From Microcoleus sp. FACHB-68 (GTDB lineage Bacteria; Cyanobacteriota; Cyanobacteriia; Cyanobacteriales; Oscillatoriaceae): a stretch of 64,000 nt of DNA. The translations under genes and the position numbers were made by a program. Positions 1-8,720 of this stretch are shown piece after piece. The stretch lies in contig NZ_JACJOT010000008.1 of assembly GCF_014695715.1 (NCBI RefSeq), forward strand, positions 558,001 through 622,000, given 5' to 3'. The notes beneath the pieces are model-generated. The model saw only the letters and a program-made list of their open reading frames with translations, ran no database searches and had not been told where the DNA came from. The stretch's first letter is position 1. Every line of letters begins with the position of its first letter.

Positions 1-2
1 TC

Positions 3-1583
3 AACCGGCGCGGACAGCTGATTCGAGTTGGCGTTGGTACACCTCGCCAAACCCAAATCCCGCCACTGGAATTACCCCGTTATGGTGCCGGTCGTCTTAG
101 TGGCATCCGCTGCATTGCCACCCAATTAAAGCCGGCTGCACCAGACGAATCGGCCCTCACCGCAATGGCCATTCAACGGCTGGACGCATTGGTACTCCTC
201 ACCCTCACCGGCGCAGGTTTTGAACGTCGGGGTGGGGGTGCCACCGGCTATGTGAAAGAAACCTACTTGGCGCATCTGGTGACTCAGGAAGAGGGGGAGA
301 AGGGAAGAGGAGGAGACGGGGAGAAAGAGAATCTTCCCGGTGAACACTCAGCCCTCAGCACCTTCGTGTCGCCGCCGATGAGTCTTGATGTTTTGGCTAA
401 CCAAGACTTTCTCGACTTGGTAGAAGGACTCGAAGCAGAGTTTGAGCGAGAATTTGTTGCCCAACAGGTAGACGCCGATCATGATCGGGTGCTGCTGGTG
501 GGTGTGATCACCGGCGACAGTACGCCTCAGCGGTTTCAAGATGGGTTGGCGGAACTAGCGCGGTTAGTGGATACCGCCGGCGGCCAAGTGCTGCAAACCG
601 TTCAGCAGAAGCGTCCCCGCCCCCATCCACAAACTGTAGTAGGTGAAGGTAAAGTTCAAGAAATTGCCTTGGCTGCACAAACAGTTGGGGCTAACCTAAT
701 CGTGTTTGATCGCGAACTCTCGCCGGCACAAGTGAGAAACTTGGAAATTCAAATCGGCATTCGCGTTGTTGATCGCACAGAAGTTATTTTAGATATTTTT
801 GCTCAACGTGCCGGCACCGGCGCAGGTAAATTGCAAGTCGAATTGGCCCAGTTGGAATATATGTTGCCCCGCCTCACCGGCAGAGGTCAAGCCATGTCCC
901 GTTTGGGCGGTGGTATCGGCACCAGAGGGCCAGGTGAAACGAAACTTGAAACCGAACGCCGGTCAATTCAGCGCCGCATTGCCCGACTGCAACAGGAAGT
1001 GAACCAGTTGCAAGCCCATCGATCCCGGTTGAGAAACCGCCGGCAGCACGAAGACGTGCCCTCGGTGGCGATTGTGGGTTACACCAATGCCGGTAAATCT
1101 ACGCTGCTCAATGTGCTAACGAATGCGGCAGTTTATACCGCTGACCAGCTATTTGCCACCCTTGACCCCACCACTCGCCGCCTAGTGATTCCCGATGCTG
1201 TCACCAGCGAACCGCGATCCATTGTGATAACGGATACAGTCGGTTTTATCCACGAACTGCCCCCCGCCCTGGTAGATGCCTTCCGCGCCACTTTGGAGGA
1301 AGTCACCGAAGCTGACGCTTTGCTGCATTTAGTGGATTTATCCCATCCGGCTTGGCACAGTCAGATTCGCTCTGTGATGGCGATTTTGGCTGAAATGCCC
1401 GTAACACCAGGGCCGGCACTGGTTGCATTTAATAAGATTGATCGCGTTGATGGAGATACTTTGGCCCTAGCCCATGAGGAATTTCCCCAGGCTGTGTTCA
1501 TCTCAGCAGCCAATGCTCTGGGCTTAGAAACTCTGCGGCAACGACTTGCCCAACTCATTCACTACGCGGTTGCACCTGAGTAA
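3..1583 (+). CDS. hflX: GTPase HflX (5' end outside window)
   Basis: Ribosome-associated GTPase of the HflX/Obg class, known to split or rescue stalled 50S/70S particles. The frame is open from base 3 without a start, and the residues upstream of the ATG at 165 (an NRRGQL...LPRYG stretch) are like the N-terminal extension of cyanobacterial HflX, so the gene begins before the window. Visible GTPase motifs: P-loop GYTNAGKST near 1077-1103, G3 DTVGF near 1232, G4 NKID near 1430. The glycine-rich HflX segment (RLGGGIGTRGPGE) lies near 900-940. Between the N-terminal part and the HflX domain, bases about 283-365 encode a Glu/Gly/Lys-rich linker that looks like inserted repeat DNA. Function confident; the true start is not visible. 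Confidence 0.95.
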   Translation, partial: NRRGQLIRVGVGTPRQTQIPPLELPRYGAGRLSGIRCIATQLKPAAPDESALTAMAIQRLDALVLLTLTGAGFERRGGGATGYVKETYLAHLVTQEEGEKGRGGDGEKENLPGEHSALSTFVSPPMSLDVLANQDFLDLVEGLEAEFEREFVAQQVDADHDRVLLVGVITGDSTPQRFQDGLAELARLVDTAGGQVLQTVQQKRPRPHPQTVVGEGKVQEIALAAQTVGANLIVFDRELSPAQVRNLEIQIGIRVVDRTEVILDIFAQRAGTGAGKLQVELAQLEYMLPRLTGRGQAMSRLGGGIGTRGPGETKLETERRSIQRRIARLQQEVNQLQAHRSRLRNRRQHEDVPSVAIVGYTNAGKSTLLNVLTNAAVYTADQLFATLDPTTRRLVIPDAVTSEPRSIVITDTVGFIHELPPALVDAFRATLEEVTEADALLHLVDLSHPAWHSQIRSVMAILAEMPVTPGPALVAFNKIDRVDGDTLALAHEEFPQAVFISAANALGLETLRQRLAQLIHYAVAPE

Positions 1584-1714
1584 ATTTATTGACGAGACCG
1601 GCTGAAAATCACCCTTAAGTAGGATTACTGAGACTGCTGTAGACCACAATAATGTGTATCAGCCCAGTTACATTTGCTATCATTGCAACTAAGTAATCTT
1701 ACTTATGATACGCT

Positions 1715-1790
1715 GACGGGGCAATATCTGGGACTAAGTTATAAACTGCTCTCAAAGGTTACAAAGCATTTGGCCAGATATTGTCCCGTC
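1715..1790. repeat. 17-bp inverted repeat upstream of PEP-CTERM gene
   Basis: Bases 1715-1731 and 1774-1790 are reverse complements at 16 of 17 positions, separated by 42 bases. They end 33 bases before the ATG of the PEP-CTERM gene, so they could form a leader hairpin or a pair of operator half-sites. No run of T follows, so a terminator for hflX is unlikely. Confidence 0.6.
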
Positions 1791-1823
1791 TCAAAATAGT
1801 CCGGTAATCAACCGCGTAGAAAG

Positions 1824-2624
1824 ATGTTTAGGCCACCTTTAAAACTCGCCATTGGTGCCGTTGTTCTCGCTACAACCGGAATTTCAGCGATGGCGATAGC
1901 TGCGCCGGCTTCAGCTATTACGCTCAATGCAGGTCGTATTGAAATTGATGCTAGCAAAGATGTTATCGGTAGCACTTTCAAAACGACCTTTGATGGTAAT
2001 GTCAACAACCAGACTGTTGCCGGCCTTTCCTCAGAAGCAGTTTGGACATTTCTAGGCATCACAAATACTGGCGATAAAACCGAGGCGAGCTTTGAAATTA
2101 CCCTCGAAAATACTTCTAGCAATGGCATCTTGTCCAGAACTTCTGCCTTGGGCTTCAATGTAACGGATTTAGAGGGCAATCAACTTGACTTACTTGGTGT
2201 TGGAAGTGCCGGCGGCAGTGGCAACACCCATTCCACAGGACTATTTGCAAACGATCACACCGGCAGCTTTTCCAATGAGTTTGGCCCGATAGATGTCTGC
2301 TTTACCGGCGGCAACAACTGCGAGGAGAAAAGCAACGGCGGTGTTGACAACGATCCCAACACCCGGCTTGCCCAGAAAGGCAGTTTTACAACCACCTTGG
2401 CTTTCGAGGGTTCTGTTAGCAAGTTTGCTCTAAATAACTTTGGGATAAGCTATCAAAGCATTAACGGCGAAGGTTATGTGGATGCCGGCGGGACAGGTAA
2501 ATTTATATACGTTCAGTCTTCGGATAAAAAAACCATCCCTGAACCCGGTACACTCACTGCACTCTTACTGACAGGACTGGCGATGCTCAACTCCTGGCGC
2601 AAAAAACAACCCGTCACATCGTAA
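1824..2624 (+). CDS. PEP-CTERM sorting-domain protein
   Basis: A 266-residue exported protein. Residues 1-32 form a signal peptide ending in an APASA-type cleavage site. The middle is a Gly/Asn/Thr-rich beta-type domain without a recognised enzymatic motif. The C-terminus carries the PEP-CTERM signal: Pro-Glu-Pro near residue 240, a hydrophobic helix, then Arg-Lys-Lys. Such proteins are processed by exosortase and end at the cell surface; no exosortase gene is visible here. The gene is flanked by an inverted repeat upstream and a terminator downstream, so it is probably monocistronic. The specific role (surface or extracellular matrix component) is unknown. Confidence 0.85.
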   Translation: MFRPPLKLAIGAVVLATTGISAMAIAAPASAITLNAGRIEIDASKDVIGSTFKTTFDGNVNNQTVAGLSSEAVWTFLGITNTGDKTEASFEITLENTSSNGILSRTSALGFNVTDLEGNQLDLLGVGSAGGSGNTHSTGLFANDHTGSFSNEFGPIDVCFTGGNNCEEKSNGGVDNDPNTRLAQKGSFTTTLAFEGSVSKFALNNFGISYQSINGEGYVDAGGTGKFIYVQSSDKKTIPEPGTLTALLLTGLAMLNSWRKKQPVTS

Positions 2625-2663
2625 CTGTCAGCCAAAACTTGTTCTATTTAAAAAACAACTTTG

Positions 2664-2698
2664 CCCCCTCTAACCTCAAACAGGGGGTTTTGTTTTTT
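2664..2698 (+). terminator. Rho-independent terminator after PEP-CTERM gene
   Basis: Six-pair stem CCCCCT/AGGGGG (2664-2669 with 2682-2687), followed by a T-rich run (2688-2698). It lies 40 bases after the PEP-CTERM stop codon. Confidence 0.8.
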
Positions 2699-2831
2699 AT
2701 CTCTAAGGCTTTTCCCGATGCAACACCGGCACTCTTTAACTATAGGTTAAACTTGGGTTAGATCGAGGTTAATCACCAGGGGCAGCGACCGTTTACAATT
2801 GAAAAAATAAAACTTAAACGATGAGGATACG

Positions 2832-3086
2832 ATGACTCCTAAAGTAGAAATTTATACCTGGAGAACCTGCCCTTTCTGCATCCGCGCTAAGGACTTGCTG
2901 AGAAAGAAAAACGTTGAGTTTATAGAATACAGCATCGATGGGGATGAAGACGCGCGGGATGCAATGGCCCAACGCGCCAATGGCCGGCGTTCTGTGCCGC
3001 AAATTTTCATCAATGACCGGCACATCGGCGGTTGCGACGATATTCATGCGCTGAACTCCCAAGGCAAGCTCGATGAACTCCTCTAA
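2832..3086 (+). CDS. grxC: Glutaredoxin 3
   Basis: Small cytosolic dithiol oxidoreductase that uses glutathione to reduce disulfides. At 84 residues it is the normal size of bacterial Grx3. Active site Cys-Pro-Phe-Cys is at residues 13-16, the cis-proline loop (SVPQIF) at 54-59 and the glutathione-binding GGCDD at 66-70. The start ATG is preceded by GAGGA. It lies 140 bases upstream of the glutathione synthetase gene in the same direction, a linkage that fits their shared substrate. A perfect 9-bp hairpin between them may attenuate read-through. Confidence 0.93.
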   Translation: MTPKVEIYTWRTCPFCIRAKDLLRKKNVEFIEYSIDGDEDARDAMAQRANGRRSVPQIFINDRHIGGCDDIHALNSQGKLDELL

Positions 3087-3128
3087 CAGCCTTCTGCCCA
3101 GTCAAAAGGCTTCTTAAACAAGTTAACA

Positions 3129-3156
3129 AGAGCGATCTCTGCTTGGGGATCGCTCT
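3129..3156 (+). terminator. Hairpin between grxC and gshB
   Basis: Perfect 9-bp stem (3129-3137 with 3148-3156) with a 10-base loop. Only a short TT follows, so it is a weak terminator or an mRNA-stabilising hairpin. Confidence 0.5.
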
Positions 3157-3226
3157 TTCGTGTCTGCGGGTGTAATAAACTAGGGAACGCTGCACGCGCT
3201 CATGCACGATTCAGAGGAAACTAGGC

Positions 3227-4234
3227 GTGAAACTTGCCTTTATCATAGACCCGCTCAAACAGCTCGATCCCGGTCACGATACCAGCGTGGCACTCATGGA
3301 GGCAGCTCAAGCGTTGGGACACGAAGTTTGGGTGACACAAGCCAATCATTTAAGCGTTGTGGGTGGCAAAGCTTATGCCATCCTCGAACAGGTGAAGCTG
3401 ACACCCGTAGAGTTGGGCGAGGCTGGATGGATAAAAGCACCCGACTGGTACGAGCTCGGAGAGCGTGCCTTACAGCCGCTTGAGGAAATGGATGCAGTCT
3501 TCATGCGTACCGATCCCCCGGTGAACGTTCCTTACCTCTACGCTACTTACATTTTGGATTACATTGACCCGACTAAAACCCTGGTGATTAATTCTCCCAA
3601 AGGGTTACGGGCAGCTAACGAAAAAATGTATGCTCTGCAATTTACAGAAGCAATTCCGGAAACAATTGTTAGCCAAGATAAATCGGTCATTCGAGAATTT
3701 TTAGACCGCAAAGGATCGGCGGTGCTTAAACCTTTGGGAGGGAAAGCCGGCGAAGGAATTTTATTTTTACAACCGAACGATCCTAATTTCAATTCTCTGA
3801 TTGAAATTAGCACCCAAAACAGTAAAACTCCCGTCATGGTTCAAACCTATCTGCCGGCAGCCAAGGAGGGAGACAAACGAATTGTTTTGCTCAATGGCAA
3901 TCCCATTGGTGCTGTAAATCGGATTCCCACCGGCAGCGAATTTCGCGGCAACATGGCTGTGGGTGGCAGAGTAGCTAAAACTGAAATTACCGAACGAGAA
4001 CATCAGATGTGCGCTTATCTCGCGCCTAAATTGCGCGAAGATGGGTTAATATTTGTTGGCATTGATGTTATCGGCGGTTACTTAACCGAAGTGAATGTCA
4101 CCAGCCCAACCGGCGTTCGAGAAATTGATCGGCTAGATGACGTTCGCCTGGGACATCAAGTGATTGAATGGGTAGAAGAAGCTAGCGCCACCCTGAAAAG
4201 CCAACAAAAAGGAAATTTCCAGGAGAGCCGGTGA
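3227..4234 (+). CDS. gshB: Glutathione synthetase
   Basis: ATP-grasp ligase that joins gamma-glutamylcysteine and glycine, the last step of glutathione synthesis. The 335-residue length suits prokaryotic GshB. The N-terminal PreATP-grasp domain carries the IIDP motif; the ATP-grasp part shows KPLGGKAGEG (about residues 165-175), the GNMAVGGR segment (about 241-248) and the NVTSPTG loop (about 289-295) typical of the family. The start is GTG, preceded by an AGAGGA-type ribosome site. Its stop overlaps the start of the next gene (TGATG), so the two are translationally coupled. Confidence 0.95.
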   Translation: MKLAFIIDPLKQLDPGHDTSVALMEAAQALGHEVWVTQANHLSVVGGKAYAILEQVKLTPVELGEAGWIKAPDWYELGERALQPLEEMDAVFMRTDPPVNVPYLYATYILDYIDPTKTLVINSPKGLRAANEKMYALQFTEAIPETIVSQDKSVIREFLDRKGSAVLKPLGGKAGEGILFLQPNDPNFNSLIEISTQNSKTPVMVQTYLPAAKEGDKRIVLLNGNPIGAVNRIPTGSEFRGNMAVGGRVAKTEITEREHQMCAYLAPKLREDGLIFVGIDVIGGYLTEVNVTSPTGVREIDRLDDVRLGHQVIEWVEEASATLKSQQKGNFQESR

Positions 4235-4725
4235 TGGCGGAAGAAAACAAAAATGAACCGGCCCGAACATGGGCAATGCTCTGCCATCTTTCTTCCCTTT
4301 TGTGGATACCTTTATCACTTTTTCCAATCTTGCTGATTGGCCTTCCCATTCCCCTAATTTTTCTCAACATTTTAGGGCCACTAATTATTTGGCTACTAAA
4401 GAAAAAACAACACCCGTCGATTGATACCCACGGCAAGGAATCTTTAAACTTTCAAATTACCATGCTCCTCTACAGTCTCGTTATTGGCGTTGTATTGTTG
4501 CTGGGGGTGGGGAGTTGTTGGCTGGGATTTAGCACCAATTCCAATGCGACTTTAGCGTTTGTGGGTTTAGGGCTAATCATTGCAGGAGTAGGACTGGCAA
4601 TTCTAGGAGGGTTGATGGGCTTGCTTGTTTGGCTGGGGCATTTGTTTTTGACACTTTTTGCGTCCTTTAAAGCGAAAAAAAGCGAGTTTTACCGTTATCC
4701 CTACACCATTCGGTTGTTGAGGTAA
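4234..4725 (+). CDS. DUF4870/Tic20-like membrane protein
   Basis: A protein of about 163 residues with several hydrophobic helices (roughly residues 18-55, 75-95, 105-140), starting with a cytosolic NEPARTWAMLCHLSSL segment and containing the H(G)KESLNFQ motif of the DUF4870/Tic20-like family. The family sits in the cytoplasmic membrane; its function in bacteria is unknown. ATG 4234 overlaps the gshB stop and has AGGAGA at 4221-4226; a GTG one codon earlier (4231) is an alternative start. It is likely cotranscribed with gshB and with the oxidoreductase that follows after 3 bases. Confidence 0.8.
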   Translation: MAEENKNEPARTWAMLCHLSSLLWIPLSLFPILLIGLPIPLIFLNILGPLIIWLLKKKQHPSIDTHGKESLNFQITMLLYSLVIGVVLLLGVGSCWLGFSTNSNATLAFVGLGLIIAGVGLAILGGLMGLLVWLGHLFLTLFASFKAKKSEFYRYPYTIRLLR

Positions 4726-4728
4726 AAG

Positions 4729-5868
4729 ATGTTTTCTTCTTCCAGTTCTTCCACAGAAAAACCAGTCATCGGCGTAGCAATTGCCGGCACCGGCTTCGGT
4801 CAAAAAGTCCACATTCCAGCATTTCAAGAACACCATCGAACCCAAGTAGTAGCGATTTACAACCGGCAGATTGATAAAGCAAAAGCGATTGCAGATGCTC
4901 AAAAAATTCCCCATGCTTGTGATACAATAGAGGAGCTTATCGCCTTACCAGAAGTAAAGGCGGTTAGCATCTCAACTCCCCCGTTTTTGCACTATGAAAT
5001 GGCAAAACAGGTGTTAAGTGCCGGCAAGCATCTCTTCTTAGAAAAACCCACAACTCTCGCAGCAGCAGAGGCGCGAGAACTGTACAAATTGGCACAATCT
5101 ACCGGCGCAATCGCCGCAATGGATTTTGAATTTCGCTTTGTGCCGGCGTGGCAGCATCTTGCCGAACTTTTGGCAGAAGGCTATGTGGGGCAGACTCGTC
5201 TAATTAAGATTGATTGGTTAGTTGCCAGTCGCGCTGATGCCAGCCGGCCTTGGAATTGGTACGCTCAAAAAGACAAAGGCGGCGGTGCGCTAGGTGCAAT
5301 CGGTTCCCACAGTTTCGACTATATTAGCTGGTTGTTTGGGCCGGTGCGCCGGCTGTGCGCCCAGCTAAGCACCGCGATTCCTGCACGCCCCGATCCGGCT
5401 GCCGGTGGGGAATTAAAGCCGGTGGATGCGGATGATACTTGCACGCTGATGCTTGAATTGGCAGATGGCACACCCTGTCAGGTTTGCCTGAGTTCCGTGG
5501 CGTATCAGGGACGTGGGCATTGGGTTGAGGTGTACGGCGAACGCGGCACTTTAGTTTTAGGCAGTGACAACCAGCAGGATTATGTACACGGATTTCGGCT
5601 GTGGGGAAGTCAGGCTGGGCAACCCTTAGCGGTGATTGAGGTTCCACACCGGCTGGAATTTCCCCGTACCTACCCCGACGGGCGGATCGCGCCGATTGTT
5701 CGGGTGATCGATCATTGGGTGCAAGCGATTGATCGGGGCACTTCACCGATATCAGGCTTGCGCGAGGGGGTTTACTCGCAGCTTTTAATGGATTTAACTC
5801 AAGAATCTCACGCCACCGGCTGCTGGGTGGATGTACCGGCGCTGGAGGATTTTTTGGCTGCAGGTTAG
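4729..5868 (+). CDS. Gfo/Idh/MocA family oxidoreductase
   Basis: NAD(P)-dependent dehydrogenase of 379 residues, normally acting on sugars, inositols or related hydroxy compounds. The Rossmann motif AGTGFG is at residues 19-24 and the family's EKP(T) signature near 104-107. The C-terminal alpha/beta domain (from about 130) carries the GGGALGAIGSH segment that lines the active site. The start has GAGG upstream and lies 3 bases after the Tic20-like gene, so it probably ends the gshB operon. The substrate cannot be read from the sequence. Confidence 0.88.
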   Translation: MFSSSSSSTEKPVIGVAIAGTGFGQKVHIPAFQEHHRTQVVAIYNRQIDKAKAIADAQKIPHACDTIEELIALPEVKAVSISTPPFLHYEMAKQVLSAGKHLFLEKPTTLAAAEARELYKLAQSTGAIAAMDFEFRFVPAWQHLAELLAEGYVGQTRLIKIDWLVASRADASRPWNWYAQKDKGGGALGAIGSHSFDYISWLFGPVRRLCAQLSTAIPARPDPAAGGELKPVDADDTCTLMLELADGTPCQVCLSSVAYQGRGHWVEVYGERGTLVLGSDNQQDYVHGFRLWGSQAGQPLAVIEVPHRLEFPRTYPDGRIAPIVRVIDHWVQAIDRGTSPISGLREGVYSQLLMDLTQESHATGCWVDVPALEDFLAAG

Positions 5869-5905
5869 TAGTTCAATCGGGTTTATTCTCTCGCCGGCAC
5901 TTTGA

Positions 5906-6430
5906 TCAAGGCTTTTCCGGTGCCGGTGGAATTTTATACTGACCGGCAACCTTATAGAAAAGCCGGTAGTAATCGGCAAATTTTTCGCTGGGAGATTGGG
6001 CGTAACAGTTATATTCCAATTTTCCTTGCACCAGGGTTAAGGTCATCGAACTGATTTGTGGCCCTAAATTCACTTCCAATTCCCCTGCTACCCCTTGCTG
6101 GGTTGTAAAGTTCTGCTTCAAGGCTTCTGACTTGTCTTTTGATTGCTTGTGCTTGCCGCGCTTTCCGCTACTTGAGACACGATAGCCGGCCCAACCTCGA
6201 ATCTCAACTTGTGGGTTCTGTGGATCGCTAAACGCTTGCCCATCCTGATTTGTCGGGGGTTCAGCGGCAACCCACGCTTTGGGATAGGGAAACTCAAACT
6301 CATAACGCGGGTTGCGATAAGTCTCTAAATTGGTTGCCGGTTGAAACTCAGAGGGCCGGCACCCCGACAGCATTGCCGCCACAACCAGCCCAGTGACGGC
6401 ATAACGCCTGATGTAATGAGTGACAGACAT
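5906..6430 (-). CDS. Putative lipoprotein (PsbP-like size and fold possible)
   Basis: A 174-residue protein with a bacterial lipoprotein signal: basic start, hydrophobic stretch and the lipobox LSGC with Cys at residue 24. After the signal comes a RNPRYEFEFPYPKAW segment like the opening strand of PsbP/MOG1-type domains, so a thylakoid-lumen or periplasmic PsbP-like protein is possible. It is convergent with the oxidoreductase gene and divergent from the ribbon-helix-helix gene. Exact family not proven. Confidence 0.7.
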   Translation of the reverse strand: MSVTHYIRRYAVTGLVVAAMLSGCRPSEFQPATNLETYRNPRYEFEFPYPKAWVAAEPPTNQDGQAFSDPQNPQVEIRGWAGYRVSSSGKRGKHKQSKDKSEALKQNFTTQQGVAGELEVNLGPQISSMTLTLVQGKLEYNCYAQSPSEKFADYYRLFYKVAGQYKIPPAPEKP

Positions 6431-6612
6431 CTTTGCAAGTGCTCTCGTTTTGTTCGCCCCGATCCAACATTCAAATCCCTAGGCATGAGGAACCGGGCAA
6501 TCAATGTAACGAAATATTACAGTAATGCCGTCAAAGCGCTTTAGCATCTTGACAGCTCAAAATTGAGCCGCTATTCTGAAATGCATACCCGGGTACACAA
6601 ATTCACAGTCAT

Positions 6613-6960
6613 ATGCAAGATAAGCAAAAGGTTACGTTGTATCTTCCACCCGAACTGCATCGCCAGCTTAAAATCCGAGCTGCAGTTGACTCCGAACCGA
6701 TGTCTGCCATTGCAGAAAGAGCAATAGTCTTTTACTTAGCCAATCCAGAAGTGGTAGACGAGGTAGAGGCAGCTCATGGAGGAGCTCATCGGGTATATAA
6801 CTGCCCAGAATGCACAAACTCGGTGGTTCTGCGAGAGGGAGAAATGGTTTCTCTCAAAGATCAGCCAGGAGTCTTAGCTGAAGAGGGTATTTCGGTTGAA
6901 AGGGTACAAAAAGTCAATTCTACCCCTGAACAAGGAGAGCAAGAATTGGTTCCCTGCTAG
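6613..6960 (+). CDS. Ribbon-helix-helix domain protein
   Basis: A 115-residue protein. Residues about 5-45 (KVTLYLPPELHRQLK... followed by two helices) match the CopG/Arc-type ribbon-helix-helix DNA-binding fold. The C-terminal part has a single YNCPEC pair (Cys64, Cys67), a possible half zinc knuckle, and ends in Cys. It lies about 100 bases upstream of the Ycf46-like ATPase in the same direction. From memory, a similar small gene precedes the ycf46 homologue (slr0374) in Synechocystis, where the cluster is stress-regulated. It could be the local regulator of the ATPase gene or an antitoxin-like protein, but no toxin is visible. Confidence 0.75.
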   Translation: MQDKQKVTLYLPPELHRQLKIRAAVDSEPMSAIAERAIVFYLANPEVVDEVEAAHGGAHRVYNCPECTNSVVLREGEMVSLKDQPGVLAEEGISVERVQKVNSTPEQGEQELVPC

Positions 6961-7063
6961 AGCTTAGCTTTCTGAAGGCGAGCGCAAAAAGCACTTCCAC
7001 TTCAGCAGCGACGAGCGTCCCGATCCAGCAATGTTTGCACCGTCTCTAAAAGGTCGATTGGTC

Positions 7064-8572
7064 ATGAAAGAAGAGCTCAGTATTCTAATTCAAGCTCAAT
7101 ATCCTTTAATTTACCTCGTGACCTCCGAGGAAGAGCGGGCCGAGCAAGCAATTGCAACGATTGCTCAGAGCAAGCCCCAACACAAAGTTTTTATCTGGAC
7201 AGTCACCCACGGGATCGTGGAATACGGGCAACCGCGCAATACAACCCAGCACAACACTGTTTCTCCAGAAGCAGCGATTGAGTGGGTAATTCGGCAGCGC
7301 GAACCAGGTATCTTTATATTTAAAGATTTACACCCCTTTATTGATGCCCCAGCGACAACCCGATGGTTACGGGATGCGATCGCAAGCTTTAAAGGCACCC
7401 TAAAAACAATTATTCTCATGTCTCCGGTGCAGCAGGTTCCGATTGAGCTAGAAAAAGAAGTTGTTGTGTTAGACTTCGCCCTGCCGACAATGGCAGAACT
7501 CAATCAAGTTTTGTCAAGTCAATTAACAGAAACCCGAACCCGCCGCATTACCACCGAGACCAGAGAAAAACTGCTCAAAGCAGCCTTGGGTTTAACGCGA
7601 GATGAAGCAGAAAAAGTCTATCGCAAAGCTCAAGTCAGTGCCGGTCGCCTTACTGAAGCCGAAGTAGATATTGTTCTTTCCGAGAAAAAGCAGCTGATTC
7701 GGCGCAACGGCATCCTCGAATATATAGAAGAAGACGAAACCATCGATTCGGTGGGGGGTCTAGAAGAATTGAAACGATGGCTGAGGCAGCGTTCTGACGC
7801 CTTTACAGAACGGGCGAGGGAATATGGCTTACCTCAACCAAAAGGGATGTTGATTTTGGGGGTACCGGGTTGCGGTAAATCTTTAATCGCCAAAACGACC
7901 TGCCGGCTGTGGGGATTACCCCTGCTGCGCCTGGATATGGGGCGAGTGTATGACGGGTCAATGGTCGGGAGATCAGAAGCGAATCTCCGCAATGCCTTGA
8001 AAACAGCCGAGTCCATCTCGCCGGTGATTTTATTCATCGATGAACTAGATAAAGCCTTCGCCGGCACGTCAGGTTCCGCTGACTCGGATGGGGGAACGTC
8101 TAGCCGCATCTTTGGTTCCTTCCTGACTTGGATGCAAGAGAAAACATCACCCGTCTTTGTGATGGCCACTGCTAACCGGGTTGAGCGCTTGCCTGGAGAG
8201 TTTCTCAGAAAGGGCCGGTTTGATGAAATCTTCTTTGTGGATTTGCCCACAAGTGAAGAGCGCCAAGAAATATTTAAAATTCACCTGAAAAAGCGGAATC
8301 GAGACATTGCTCGGTTTGATATCGAGCAACTCGCGAATGTCTCCGATGGCTTCTCAGGAGCAGAAATTGAGCAAGGACTGATCGCAGCCATGTACGAAGC
8401 CTTCGCTCAAGATAGAGAATTCACGCAGCTGGATATTATCGCCGCCATTAAGTCAACGCTGCCACTGTCAAAGACGATGACAGAGCAAGTCACCGCCCTG
8501 CGAGATTGGGCGAGGCAGCGAGCGAGACCGGCTGCATCTTCCGTCGCCGAATATCAGCGACTGGAGTTCTAA
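7064..8572 (+). CDS. ycf46: Ycf46-like AAA+ ATPase
   Basis: A 502-residue AAA+ protein related to the algal plastid protein Ycf46. The N-terminal half is the family-specific domain (KEELSILIQAQYPLIYL...). The AAA module has Walker A GVPGCGKS near residue 266, Walker B LFIDELDKA near 322, and a sensor/arginine-finger region (RKGRFDEIFF) about 385. Work on the cyanobacterial homologue links it to carbon-limitation and stress responses. The ATG at 7064 is preferred because homologues begin with MKEEL; an upstream in-frame ATG at 7031 would add 11 unconserved residues. Two hairpins follow the gene, before ycf35. Confidence 0.9.
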   Translation: MKEELSILIQAQYPLIYLVTSEEERAEQAIATIAQSKPQHKVFIWTVTHGIVEYGQPRNTTQHNTVSPEAAIEWVIRQREPGIFIFKDLHPFIDAPATTRWLRDAIASFKGTLKTIILMSPVQQVPIELEKEVVVLDFALPTMAELNQVLSSQLTETRTRRITTETREKLLKAALGLTRDEAEKVYRKAQVSAGRLTEAEVDIVLSEKKQLIRRNGILEYIEEDETIDSVGGLEELKRWLRQRSDAFTERAREYGLPQPKGMLILGVPGCGKSLIAKTTCRLWGLPLLRLDMGRVYDGSMVGRSEANLRNALKTAESISPVILFIDELDKAFAGTSGSADSDGGTSSRIFGSFLTWMQEKTSPVFVMATANRVERLPGEFLRKGRFDEIFFVDLPTSEERQEIFKIHLKKRNRDIARFDIEQLANVSDGFSGAEIEQGLIAAMYEAFAQDREFTQLDIIAAIKSTLPLSKTMTEQVTALRDWARQRARPAASSVAEYQRLEF

Positions 8573-8579
8573 AAGCTTT

Positions 8580-8625
8580 CTCCTGTCTCCCAACAGGAGC
8601 AAAGGCTAGCCAGTAAAGGGCTAGC
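8580..8625 (+). repeat. Two tandem 7-bp hairpins between ycf46-like and ycf35
   Basis: First stem CTCCTGT/ACAGGAG (8580-8586 with 8593-8599); second stem GCTAGCC/GGCTAGC (8605-8611 with 8619-8625). Both are perfect with loops of 6 and 7 bases. Neither is followed by a T run, so they look more like processing or stability elements than a strong terminator. Confidence 0.6.
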
Positions 8626-8720
8626 AGTTTGACAAAACGCCGTATATGTGCATCCACACAGCGGCCTGCTTCAAATCCAAACGTTGTCGTATCTCTCAAA
8701 GTCCTTAGGAGGAAATCCAA

